From contig OW203773.1 in NCBI GenBank assembly GCA_934045905.1, positions 14,309,246 through 14,373,245 on the forward strand: a stretch of DNA of 64,000 nt, read 5' to 3'. The notes under the pieces were generated by a model that was given only the letters and a program-made list of their open reading frames with translations, searched no databases and was not told the DNA's origin. Origin of the DNA: Leuctra nigra. Its lineage: Eukaryota; Arthropoda; Insecta; Plecoptera; Leuctridae. Numbering within the stretch: the stretch's first letter is position 1; each line of letters opens with the position of its first letter. The translations under genes were made by a program, and so were the position numbers. Below, piece after piece: positions 44,989 through 54,992 of the stretch.

Positions 44989-47900
44989 CTAATAATCATT
45001 GAATCTTTGTGGTCTTTGAATGACTCTGCCCCGCCTAGAACGATATGCTCCGGGTGGTGTTGCTGGTTCATCCTGTGGTTCATCCTGTGGCTCGTCCGCT
45101 GCTGCCGGACCGGGCACATCTGGTTTCGGTGATGGCATGAGGTGGACTCGATTTCTTCTGAGTGTCCCCTCTGATGTCTCTACATGATATGACCGCGGAG
45201 TGGTACCGGCTGCTATCACCTGGCCATATTTCTTCTGATCTGTAACATATACATGTGAACCTAATTCTAACGGTGGTAACTCTCTGGCACGATGTCTTCG
45301 GTCGTAATCGTGCTTCTGCTTCGCTTTCCTAGCCTCTTCCCTCCTTCTCCACGCTTGGGTGTTGATTTGATTAGGTAGTAGGTTGTCCGAAGCAGTTACT
45401 AGCGTTGTTCTTGGCTGTCGGCTCATTAGCATCTGCGCCGGACTACGCCCTGATGCTAGTGGTGTTGATCGGTATGCTAGCATTCCGAGATATACATCTT
45501 CTGACTTCTGCAGGATACCTTTCATGGTTTTCACTGTCCGTTCCGCAAGTCCGTTCGCCTTTGGATATCTTGGGCTGCTGGTCACATGCTTGAATCCGTA
45601 GGTTGTTGCGAATCTTCGAAACTCGTCTGAGCTGAACTGCGGTCCGTTGTCTGAAACAACTTCTTCCGGAATTCCATACCTCGCAAATACCGACTTGATG
45701 CGATTGATGACATACTTGCTGGTGGTTTTATCCAACAATAATACTTCAGGGAACTTTGAGTAATAATCTACAATTATCAAATACTTGTGTTCCTTGAGTT
45801 GAAACAAATCCATGGCTACTCTCTGCCATGCTCGCTCTGGCAAAGGTGTTGTCAATAACGGTTCTTGTGGATTTTCCCGGTGTTCCAAACAATGTTGACA
45901 TTTGTTAACTACATCTATAATATGCTGGCTCATTCCTGGCCACCACACTGACTGTCTGGCTCTCTCTCTACATTTATTAATCCCTAAGTGACCTTCATGG
46001 ATTCTATGTAGAATTTCCTTCTGCATACTTCCTGGTATGTACAGTCGTTGGTCTTTCATCAGAAGTCCCTGCTGGACAGTCAGGTTACCTCTTTCTTGAA
46101 AGAATGGAGCGGCATTGGCTGCTAGGTCTCGCTTCGATGGCCACCCGTCAGCAATGTATCTTTTGACTTGTTGAGATGTACGATCCTCTTGCTGGGCTTT
46201 CCTTATCTCGTCGAGACGTGCATCCGTTGCTGGAAGCTCTCCTATGACCTGGTCAACACATTCGTTTATCTCTGCTTCAAACTCACAACATTGAGCAGAA
46301 GCAATTTCTACCGGCTCTCTGGACAGAGTGTCTGCCGTATGTAGATCTTTACCTGGAACATGCGAGATAGTAAATGCAAATCTCATCAATTTCATTCTCA
46401 TTCTCAGAATTCTTGGTGACAGATCGCTCAGAGACTTCTTTAGCATTATGGGAACAAGAGGTAAATGATCAGTATGTACATGGAACTGTTTACCTATGAG
46501 GAAATTCTGGAATCTGTCACATGCCCATACAATTCCCAAAGCTTCCTTCTCGATCTGGGCATACCTGGTTTCAGTGTCGGTGAGTGATCTGGATGCGTAC
46601 GCTACTGGCCGCCAAACATTGGACTCGTCCAGCTGTTCCAGAACACATCCCAAACCAAACGATGATGCGTCTGTCGTTAAACGGATCTCCCTATTGACGT
46701 CGTAGAACATTAACGTCGGGGTCGTCGTCAATTTCTCCTTGATTTTTGTAAAAGCTTCTTCTTGAGGCGCTCCCCACTGAAAGTTGTCTCCTGACAAGAG
46801 TTCGCGAATTGGTTTTGTCATTACTGCCAGATTAGGAACGAACTTCATTAGTTGGTTAGTCATCCCCAGAAGTCTTCTTACGCCTGAAACATCTTTCGGA
46901 CTTTTCATGAGATTTATTGCTGATGTCTTGCTGGGATCAACTTTCACTCCAGACTCTCCTAGAATGTAACCCAGAAACTTGACTGTGCTGACACCAAATT
47001 CACATTTTGCTTCATTCAGTGTGACACCTGCATTACTGATTGCTGTAAGCACTGCTGACAGTCGTTGATCGTGTTCTTTCCTTGTTTCCCCAAAGATAAG
47101 AACATCGTCCATGTGACATACTACTCCGGGTAGTCCTTCGAGTAGTTCCGACATTTTCCTTTGATACACTTCTGGTGCCGAAGTTATCCCGAATGGAACC
47201 CTGTTGAACCAATACCTACCATAGGGAGTAATAAAGGTTGTGAGCTTACGTGACTCTTCGGAAAGCTTGATCTGCCAGAATCCCGAATTCGCGTCTAATT
47301 TGCTGAACACAGTTGCTCTACCTAGGTGTCCCAAGGTTTCTTCCATAGCAGGCATAATATGACGCTCCCGCTGGACACTTCTATTCAGGTGTGTAAGATC
47401 TACACATATTCTTACGTTTCCATTTTTCTTCGGCACTACCACCATTCCTGCGCACCAATCTGTTGGCTCGTCGACCTTGGAGATAACACCTGCTTTCTCC
47501 ATCTTCTCAAGTTCCTCTTTTACCTTTGGCAAGAGTGGTATTGCTACTCGACGTGGAACGGCGATGGCGAATGGTTCTGCTCCAGCTTGGAGCCGTATCT
47601 TGTACTCGCCTTTTAATTCACCCAATCCCGTGAACAGAGATGGGTATTCTTTCTTGACGTCTCCTTGGCTCAGTGGATCAATCTGCTTTACCGCGTGGAT
47701 CTGCTGAACTAGGTTTAAACTTCTGATTGCTGGTCGGCCCAGTAGTGCACTGCTTAGGTTGCTGACCACAAAGATGTCTTGAACAGACTTGTTTTGTTTT
47801 ACTTGAAATGTTGCTTTAAACTGACCTTTGACATCTAAGGTTGCTCGTCCTGGTCCCAGAAGTGTCTTCGTCGTTGGACTAAGCTTATGCTTGGAAAACC

Positions 47901-48939
47901 TGGATTTGTATTCCTCTTCCGAGAGTACAGTTACATCGGCACCTGTGTCAATTTTGAATTGTGTTCGCTTACCATTTACTAGTAGTGTCACGAACCATGG
48001 GTCGTCGGTGGTGTCCCCGTCTATCGTACCTAGATATACTTCGGGTTGCTGGCCTCCGGTTCGCACTTCGTGTACCGTTGACTGCTTCTTCTTACTGCGG
48101 CAGTGTTTCTCGAAGTGGCCCATGATGTTACAGCTTCTGCACTTCACCTCCCTCGCTGGACAATCTCGTATCGGGTGAGATGGTGTGCGTCCACATCTGG
48201 TACAGCGGTCTGCAGATTTATTCTGACCACTGTAGCTGCTCGACGGCTTGAAATGTTCCTGTTGCTGGTGAGAACGGGCACCTGAATGCTGAAACTTAGG
48301 TTTATTTGATTTAACCATATCAACATTCGCATCATTGCTTTCTAACCCCCTCAGGATCTTCTGCTGACCTCGAATGTCTTCATGTACTCGGACCTTATCG
48401 ATGGCCTTCTTCAAAGTTAGCTCTGCATCCATTTGCAAAGTTTCGGATAACTTGGTGTCTCTAAGACCTACCACTAACCTATCTCTGATAAGTTCTTCCT
48501 GTAGTGCTCCATACGCACAATGTTTTACTAATGTATACAATGATGTTATAAACTCAGCCGCTGATTCCCCCTCTTCTTGCTTCCTCTGATGGAATTTGGC
48601 TCTTTCAAATATCACATTTCTCCTTTTGACAAAGTGAGAATTAAACTTTTCTACAACCAATTCATAATCATCTTCTTCTAGGGCAGTGAGCTCCATAGAA
48701 AGTAAGATATCCTCCGCTTCATCTCCCATACAGTAAATGAGATGATGGACCTGTCTTGACTTACTTGCTTTGTCCAGACAACTTGAAATACGGAAACGCT
48801 CGTATCTCCGAATCCACCTGGTCCATGTTTGTGGATCGGTGAAGTCGAATTTTGGAGGTGGTTGTAATTGAGTAGTAGAATCGGCTTGAGGTAATGGCTG
48901 TTGTTGAACATGAACATTGGCCTCATCTCCGAGCACCAT
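44989..48939 (-). CDS. Gag-Pol polyprotein of Ty3/gypsy retrotransposon
   Basis: The open frame runs from 49035 to 44989 (1348 codons), but its first 32 codons overlap the LTR and leader. The Met before VLGDEANV at 48939 is the likelier start (about 1316 aa). In long-frame numbering: Gag to ~270; two zinc knuckles of CCHC type (278-291 CTRCGRTPSHPIRDC and 299-312); aspartic protease with DTGAD (363-367); reverse transcriptase with MDD (642-644) after FGITSAP; RNase H (TTDASSFGLG); integrase with the HHCC zinc domain (HLGINKCRERA, then CQHC) and a DDE core (IIVDYYSKF, SDNGPQFSSDEF, KANGLAERTVK). The proteins would package, copy and integrate the element. No break is visible. Confidence 0.93.
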   Translation of the reverse strand: MVLGDEANVHVQQQPLPQADSTTQLQPPPKFDFTDPQTWTRWIRRYERFRISSCLDKASKSRQVHHLIYCMGDEAEDILLSMELTALEEDDYELVVEKFNSHFVKRRNVIFERAKFHQRKQEEGESAAEFITSLYTLVKHCAYGALQEELIRDRLVVGLRDTKLSETLQMDAELTLKKAIDKVRVHEDIRGQQKILRGLESNDANVDMVKSNKPKFQHSGARSHQQQEHFKPSSSYSGQNKSADRCTRCGRTPSHPIRDCPAREVKCRSCNIMGHFEKHCRSKKKQSTVHEVRTGGQQPEVYLGTIDGDTTDDPWFVTLLVNGKRTQFKIDTGADVTVLSEEEYKSRFSKHKLSPTTKTLLGPGRATLDVKGQFKATFQVKQNKSVQDIFVVSNLSSALLGRPAIRSLNLVQQIHAVKQIDPLSQGDVKKEYPSLFTGLGELKGEYKIRLQAGAEPFAIAVPRRVAIPLLPKVKEELEKMEKAGVISKVDEPTDWCAGMVVVPKKNGNVRICVDLTHLNRSVQRERHIMPAMEETLGHLGRATVFSKLDANSGFWQIKLSEESRKLTTFITPYGRYWFNRVPFGITSAPEVYQRKMSELLEGLPGVVCHMDDVLIFGETRKEHDQRLSAVLTAISNAGVTLNEAKCEFGVSTVKFLGYILGESGVKVDPSKTSAINLMKSPKDVSGVRRLLGMTNQLMKFVPNLAVMTKPIRELLSGDNFQWGAPQEEAFTKIKEKLTTTPTLMFYDVNREIRLTTDASSFGLGCVLEQLDESNVWRPVAYASRSLTDTETRYAQIEKEALGIVWACDRFQNFLIGKQFHVHTDHLPLVPIMLKKSLSDLSPRILRMRMKLMRFAFTISHVPGKDLHTADTLSREPVEIASAQCCEFEAEINECVDQVIGELPATDARLDEIRKAQQEDRTSQQVKRYIADGWPSKRDLAANAAPFFQERGNLTVQQGLLMKDQRLYIPGSMQKEILHRIHEGHLGINKCRERARQSVWWPGMSQHIIDVVNKCQHCLEHRENPQEPLLTTPLPERAWQRVAMDLFQLKEHKYLIIVDYYSKFPEVLLLDKTTSKYVINRIKSVFARYGIPEEVVSDNGPQFSSDEFRRFATTYGFKHVTSSPRYPKANGLAERTVKTMKGILQKSEDVYLGMLAYRSTPLASGRSPAQMLMSRQPRTTLVTASDNLLPNQINTQAWRRREEARKAKQKHDYDRRHRARELPPLELGSHVYVTDQKKYGQVIAAGTTPRSYHVETSEGTLRRNRVHLMPSPKPDVPGPAAADEPQDEPQDEPATPPGAYRSRRGRVIQRPQRFNDY

Positions 48940-49017
48940 TTTTCTTGCTTTTCTTACACCGAAAATAACGTAATACTGCGTAAATTTACTGGTTTTCTTA
49001 CTCACGCGCCGCCACCA

Positions 49018-49216
49018 TGTGTTGTTATCAATCAATACTTAATAAACTACATAAGTTATTTAATTGAAACAGATAATTATAAGAATATAATGTGGTAGTC
49101 TTCTTTATTCTAAAACAGCCAGCAACTAACAATGTAACCACTCTAGTCACACTAGAGACTATGTTCACTTCCTGTTGGCACTGCCTTCTAGATCATCAGT
49201 TCTAGCCAACATCACA
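49018..49216 (-). repeat. 5' LTR of the gypsy element
   Basis: 199 bp. In element orientation it starts TGTGATGTTGG and ends AACAACACA. The sequence immediately after it (TGGTGGCGGCGCGTG) is where the primer binding site should be; I could not assign a tRNA. Confidence 0.95.
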
Positions 49217-49581
49217 GACATAATACATACAAAATTTCATTTTGACCAAAAAGTGTAAGGGGGTGGTAAAATTCCACCCTATTCGCTCCTTTTCACTTTA
49301 ACTTCCTCAATTGTGAACCGATTTCCAGTTTTGAGTATTCAATCGATAGATAAAATTATATAGATTCATAAAATGATATTTGTTTTTGTCTTGAGTGACC
49401 TTGTGATATTAGGATGACACCCTCTGACAAGTTTCGGGGTGTAAATATGCTATATTTATTTGTTATCGACCTTGGCATTGCCAACCAAAGAATCGAGAAC
49501 ATTGAGGGGGTTTAATAAATGGTGCACAGTATAAGTATAAGAGTAACTCTTTGTAAGCTCGTTTAATGACAAGGCAATTAA

Positions 49582-50110
49582 GGTGATACTAGCGCTCGGC
49601 CGTTTTAGAAAATTGAGAGAGTAAAATTGTGTCATAAGTGGGTGTAACTTTTACAGGATGTTCACATGATCAGTCTGATTGTATATTAGTAGCACTTTTT
49701 CATTTTTGCTTATTGCATCATTAATTAGGCGCCGGTTATTCAACAAAACCGCGCAAAACTTTGAAATTTGCGATACGATTGGAGACCAAACCCGTTGACC
49801 AATTGATCTCAAATTTTAATCATGATTAGATGAAAGACAAACTTAGGGTTATCACTTGGCACATTTTTGAAATTTATTTTTTTACGGCGCCCAGGGAGAC
49901 AAGAAAATCGCTAATTTTTTACCAAAAATCCACTAATTATAACTAATTAACGAAACAAAAAATAAAAAATGTACCAAGGGATAACCCTAAGTTTGTCTTT
50001 TATCTAATCACGATTAAAATTTCAAATAATTTGGTCTACCCATTTCGTCTCCAATCGTATCGCAAAAAGTGTCTACAAAAAGCAGCAAAATCGCTTGCGC
50101 TTGCAGCACC
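49582..50110. mobile_element. 529-bp TTAA-flanked element, copy 2 (inside element D)
   Basis: Flanked by TTAA at 49578-49581 and 50111-50114, same length and very similar sequence to 42312-42840. It lies at the left edge of the loop of element D. Confidence 0.8.
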
Positions 50111-50169
50111 TTAAAGCAAATTACAAAAAAAAGTTTTAATAAATCGGAGGTGGACGAAATCTTCTCAGC

Positions 50170-50830
50170 TACCTGTTACATGCTGCAATCCCCTCTACAT
50201 TTGCAGGACGCACAGCAGGACTGGTTGCTGATCATGCATGGACACTCTTCGCCTCTGCAGTTGATCTTGCATTTGCAGATGATGACTTCTGCACACGAGC
50301 GTATGGAGTCTGGAAGAGTTGTTCACTTTGGCTCCCAAAGCTCATCTTCGTTCTTAATCCAGCCCCAGACAGCTGGATTGGGAGGTGGTGGAGACGCGAT
50401 GGCAGCCGACCCCCAGATTAACCCCGCTTGCAGCGTCGCTCTCAGTGTATGCAGCGTCAACGCGTCTTTTGTCGGGGGAAGAGACTCCATTGGCTTACTC
50501 TTCTGCGTGAAAAGTTCGCGTCTGCAGAGGTTGACGGATGTCAGAGTTGTGGTTCGGTCGTACAAAGTAACAACGAATTTCTCAATCATGGCGTGCATTT
50601 CGTCGTCGACAGAGTCAATGGGTCCGGAGAGGGATGAAAATACTGATGTTATATCTGGCATGATATTCCATACCTTCAAAGCAGACTTCTTGCCCTTGCC
50701 TGCAAAAGCAGAGCAAGTATCACAACCAGTGAATGCATGGAAGAATGGCAGGGCTTCTGTTTTTTCGGGACCTAGAGTCCTGCAGATCTCATGAGCAGCA
50801 ATGACACGCGCTGACTTTCCTACTCCAAAT
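50170..50830 (-). pseudogene. Fragment of a repeat-associated cysteine-rich protein, with nonsense mutation
   Basis: The minus strand reads ALPFFHAFTGCDTCSAFAGK, then KKSALKVWN, DRTTTLTSVNLCRRELFTQK, LPPTKDALTLHTLRA and WGWIKNEDELWEPK. This is followed by a stop codon where the family has Trp, then TTLPDSIRSC and a cysteine-rich tail ending CKCRGDC. The FHA(L/F)TGCDT...GKGKK pattern is familiar from long uncharacterised proteins recurrent in animal genomes and usually linked to repeats; I cannot give a function. Only the C-terminal part is present and it lies in the loop of element D, so it is probably captured or element-derived coding sequence. Confidence 0.65.
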
Positions 50831-51566
50831 TCCAGCCATACTTTCTTGGAGATGTGTCAGCTGGCAGCAACCACACACAGTACTAAGACGTCTGAGTCAA
50901 CGGTTCGAACGATCACCTCCGCGTTAACGATCAAATGAAAGAAAAGAGTTCACTATGAGTAAAAGAGTGTTTAACTAGTATTAATAATTAACATGTTAAT
51001 CCGGTGTTTTCACTTACTTATTATACTCACTACACAATAAATAATCTAAAAATTGGCATATGACAGCTCATGCCGTTGACAGTACGATTAGTTCCGGCAC
51101 CTCCGCTAGAGTATTATAGCGCTGCCAAACAATCTGTTACAAGGGTCGAGCGAGATTATAGCAGATCTTTCTGCATATATTCGACCAGTAATTCGAATTC
51201 AAGTAGGTTTATATTCTCTATGCCAGAAGTCAGGAGACAACTGAAAAATTATGGTTAGGTATTGTAAAATGTAAAATATAGCATATTTACACCCCGAAAC
51301 TTGTCAGAGGGTGTCATCCTAATATCACAAGGTCACTCAAGACAAAAACAAATATCATTTTATGAATCTATATAATTTTATCTATCGATTGAATACTCAA
51401 AACCGGAAATCGGTTCACAATTGAGGAAGTTAAAGTGAAAAGGAGCGAATAGGGTGGAATTTTACCACCCCCTTACACTTTTTGGTCAAAATGAAATTTT
51501 GTATGTATTATTTCGACCTTGTAACAATTTAAAGAGGCAAAAATTATTTGTTCAATTAACTAGAAT

Positions 51567-53921
51567 CTAGTGGAGCGGTCGCTCCACCCAGCCAAGTCGT
51601 ACTATACACTCACAGTCACTCAACATACCGTAAATGCCTAATAAACTGAGGAGCAGACCAAACACTTTTACTGTAAGCAACAACATGGCATTTTCGGCCT
51701 ACTGGATCTCAAAATTGGTAAATCTCACATTGTTGCGAAATATCTTAATTTCGAGCTATGGCCCACCCCACTACATATACCAAATTTGGGAACAATAGGT
51801 TATGCCATTTGCGCGCTAGAGGACCGAGAAAACAGTGAAATTACACCACTTTCTGATTCTGAAGATGATGATGATTCTGATGATATCACGAAACGTCGCT
51901 ATCACCGCCACAGCCTAAACGGCTGAACCGATCGACCTGAAATTTTTACCACATGTGCACTTTTGGCGTCTGAGGTGCCTTTTTATAAAACCAACCGGAA
52001 GCCGCCATTTTGAAACCGGAAGTGACGTCATAACTCAAAAACGTCTGGACCGATTAGAACGAAATTAGCGCCATTCGATTTAGATGGTCATCTATATGAA
52101 GTATCAATAAAAAAAATATTATTTTCTTATTTTCTAAACCGGAAGTGACGTCATAAATACGCAATATTTAACTTATTTCAACAAATTATACTTAAAATAC
52201 GTACATAATTAACTTACATTGTAACATAGACAATACAATTTATATATTCAAGGTAGCAGTGTTCTCGGCCGCCATTCCTGAAACCGGAAGTGACGTCATA
52301 TATCTAAAACGCCTGTACCGATTGCAACTGAACTAGCTCCTGCGTATTCATTCTGCTATTTATTTGAAAAATCAATTGTGAAAAATGAATAAATAAATTA
52401 ATGGTACCGGAAATGGCGGCAGGAACCACTAAATGAAACCGGAAGTGACGTCATATATTACAAACGGCATGACCGATTTTACGGAAATATAGGGATTAGG
52501 AATTCAGATGGTCGTTCATGAAGGTATCAACTAGATAAAACTAGATTGTTTTCTTATTACCTATACCGGAATTCGGCCGCTATTTCAAAACCGGAAGTGA
52601 CGTCATGTATCGAAAACGGCTGGATCGATTATAACGAAACTTAAGCTATTCTTCTTGGATAATCATTTTTATCTTATACCAAACGCAACTTTTCATAGTA
52701 ACCAAATCGGTTGAGGCGTATTTTTTTAAAGAAATTAGTCCCTGCTCGGACATGTGCTACAAGCTGTATGAATAAACTAACAAAAGAAGTGATATCCCAG
52801 AAAAAACACTCCGTGTAAAAATACCAGCCAAGTCTCTTTAACTATAAAAAAAAATAGACGAAATCTAAAAATTCAGCACTGAAAAGGAGTGATATCAAAA
52901 AAGGAGCCAAGTCAACGAATTTTCCAAATTTTAATCGTACCATTGAAATAAAAATATCAACCCCCGAGAAATACTTAAGAAAAGGACTTGGCGCATCGTT
53001 TTTTTAAAGACATTTTTCTATTCTTAAGCTTATGCCACTCACATACTACGTAGTTCAGAAATGCCTAGAAAAATTGGGACAAAACTTTCAAATTAAATAT
53101 TGAACATTCTGTAAAATATTTTAAATTTAAATATAAGTACGCAAAGAAACATAGCATTGTCTTACAAGCAATAAATACAGAACAGTTGTGTTTGTGATTG
53201 GTAGGTACCTATAGTTTTGTGGGTACATCAACATACCTACTACAGCATTATACTTTGAACCTTCTCGCCGGGTAATTAATTGCTATTAATTAACATTTTA
53301 TACCAAAAAAATTCATAAATTACATAACGTATTACTTTAGATAAAAATCTAGTCAGTAATTATTTGAGCAGCATGGCTCAGTGCACTAGTCACTTATACA
53401 AATCTCATTGACGGCCTTCTTGTAATGAGCGCTTTCGCTATTTCCCTCAGTCACGATATTGAGAAGTATGATTGATTAATATGACCCTAGAAATAGTGGC
53501 AATAACGAATAGACTAGGCCGCTTCCGTTTATTCGTTATTCGTTTATCCGTTTATTTCCTCTGAATATTGACAAAATACCAAAACTGCCAGTAGGTAAGA
53601 GTACTAGTTATATTAAAACGTAGTATGATTCGTCGATAATGAATGTGATATACTCAGGAAAATATACTTGTAGAGTTCTTCCTATACTTTTAGGATAGAA
53701 AAGTGTCTTTAAAAAAACGATGCGCCAAGTCCTTTTTTTAAGTATTTCTCGGGGGTTGATATTTTTATTTCAATGGTACGATTAAAATTTGGAAAATTCG
53801 TTGACTTGGCTCCTTTTTTGATATCACTCCTTTTCAGTGCTGAATTTTTAGATTTCGTCTATTTTTTTTTATAGTTAAAGAGACTTGGCTGGTATTTTTA
53901 CACGGAGTGTTTATTCTGGGT
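51567..53921 (+). mobile_element. Composite BC element, copy 5, with empty site available
   Basis: Starts CTAGTGGAGCGGTCGCTCCA and ends with the foldback right arm CACGGAGTGTTTATTCTGGGT. B runs to about 52790 with repeated ACCGGAAGTGACGTCAT. The C arms are about 52799-53005 and 53712-53920. It interrupts the right arm of D. The opposite arm reads TAGAATTAATATTTAAG, so the insertion fell between AAT and TAAT, adding 2355 bp without a target duplication (or with one T). Confidence 0.85.
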
Positions 53922-54698
53922 TAATATTTAAGTGAAATCATCCCCCAAACTTTAAGCCCTTGCCACCCCTAGCAGGGGTAGGTCACTCCAAACATGAAAC
54001 AAATATCATTACATGAATCTATGTAATTTTATCTATCGATTAAATACTTGAAGCTGTAAATCGCATCATAATTGTGGAAGATAGTAGATATAAAGAAAGG
54101 GGTAAAATTTTGGCAAACCCTTAATATTTTTGGTCAATTTTAAATTTTTTATATATAATTTGGACCTTGTTACAATCAATGACATGTTAAGTATCATCAT
54201 ATTCATTGTAAATTAACATTAAAATGAATCATCCCCCTAACTTTAAACTCTTGTCACCCCCTAGCGGGGGTAGGGTGTTGCAAATCAAAAACAAATATTA
54301 TATCATGAATCTATGTAATTTTATCTGTCGATTGAATGCTTAAAACTTGAAATCGCTCCATAAATGTGGAAGATAGTAAATATAAAGCAAAGGGTGAAAT
54401 TTTACCACCCCCCTACACATTTTGCTCGATATTAAATTTTTTATAGTTTATTTGAACCTTTTTACAATTTATCGCATGTCAATTGACATATTACATTTGT
54501 TCAATTCATTTGAATTAATATTAATATGCAATCATCCCCAAAACTTTGAACCCTTGCCACCCCCGAACGGGGGTAGATATGAAAACCCCCCTCAAGTAAA
54601 ATCAAATGTTTTTTTATTCTCTACAACATATCTAAAATCCATGCTTTTATCACTAAACCCCGAATTGTGATGTAAAATGGCACTTAGCAGCTGGACTA

Positions 54699-54992
54699 TT
54701 GATGAAGACGTTATAAATAAAATTAAATAGTGAACAAAAAGAGGTTATTGGTTGATGCAAAAATATTGAATTATTATATTTTCGATGGAAACGCTATGTT
54801 TAATGTGTTGTTAAATTAAGGCATACCTGAGGGTGGCGAGTGCACCCCCCCCCCCCCCCCCCCCCCCCTTCCGGGGGTGATATCCTATTTCCACATACAC
54901 TTTCTTCTGTACTTCTCTAAATTCGCATATAAGTCAAGTGTCTTTTTAAACTACAAAGAAAGATCTTAAAACAATGTTCATATCTCAAATTA
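54699..54992. other. Spacer with poly-C run
   Basis: About 26 consecutive C residues at 54846-54870 and a CCGGGGGTGATATCC-like stretch. No gene recognised. Confidence 0.6.

Larger units (their letters stand above)
44708..49216 (-). mobile_element. Full-length Ty3/gypsy LTR retrotransposon
   Basis: Two 199-bp LTRs (44708-44906 and 49018-49216) are identical by eye and have TG...CA ends. The 5-bp target duplication GACAT lies at 44703-44707 and 49217-49221. The uninterrupted counterpart is visible in the opposite arm of element D near 51510. On the minus strand, a purine tract (AAAAAGGGGGA) precedes the 3' LTR. There is one long gag-pol frame and no envelope-like gene. Insertion appears very recent. 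Confidence 0.96.
43891..54698. mobile_element. Element D: giant inverted-repeat element with satellite arms and nested insertions
   Basis: The left arm is 43891-44707 plus 49217-49500. The right arm is its inverse, 51270-51566 plus 53922-54698. Outer tips share GCTGCTAAGT and AATTCGGGGTTTAGTG. Each arm is built of ~293-bp tandem monomers, each with GATAAAATTACATAGATTCA and GGTGGCAAGGGTT-type blocks (for example at 44247, 44539 and, past the LTR element, 49348). The loop (49500-51270) contains the TTAA element copy 2 and a cysteine-rich pseudogene. The left arm is interrupted by the gypsy element and the right arm by BC copy 5. I know no superfamily with this layout. Confidence 0.75.

Noticed and set aside
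48939..49035. Use of the first Met at 49035 as the gag start
   Set aside because: Those codons lie in the LTR and the presumed primer binding site; the Met at 48939 is more plausible.
50069..50794. 241-codon plus-strand open frame
   Set aside because: The minus strand of the same interval shows clear family similarity with a nonsense mutation; the plus frame is its shadow and starts inside the TTAA element.
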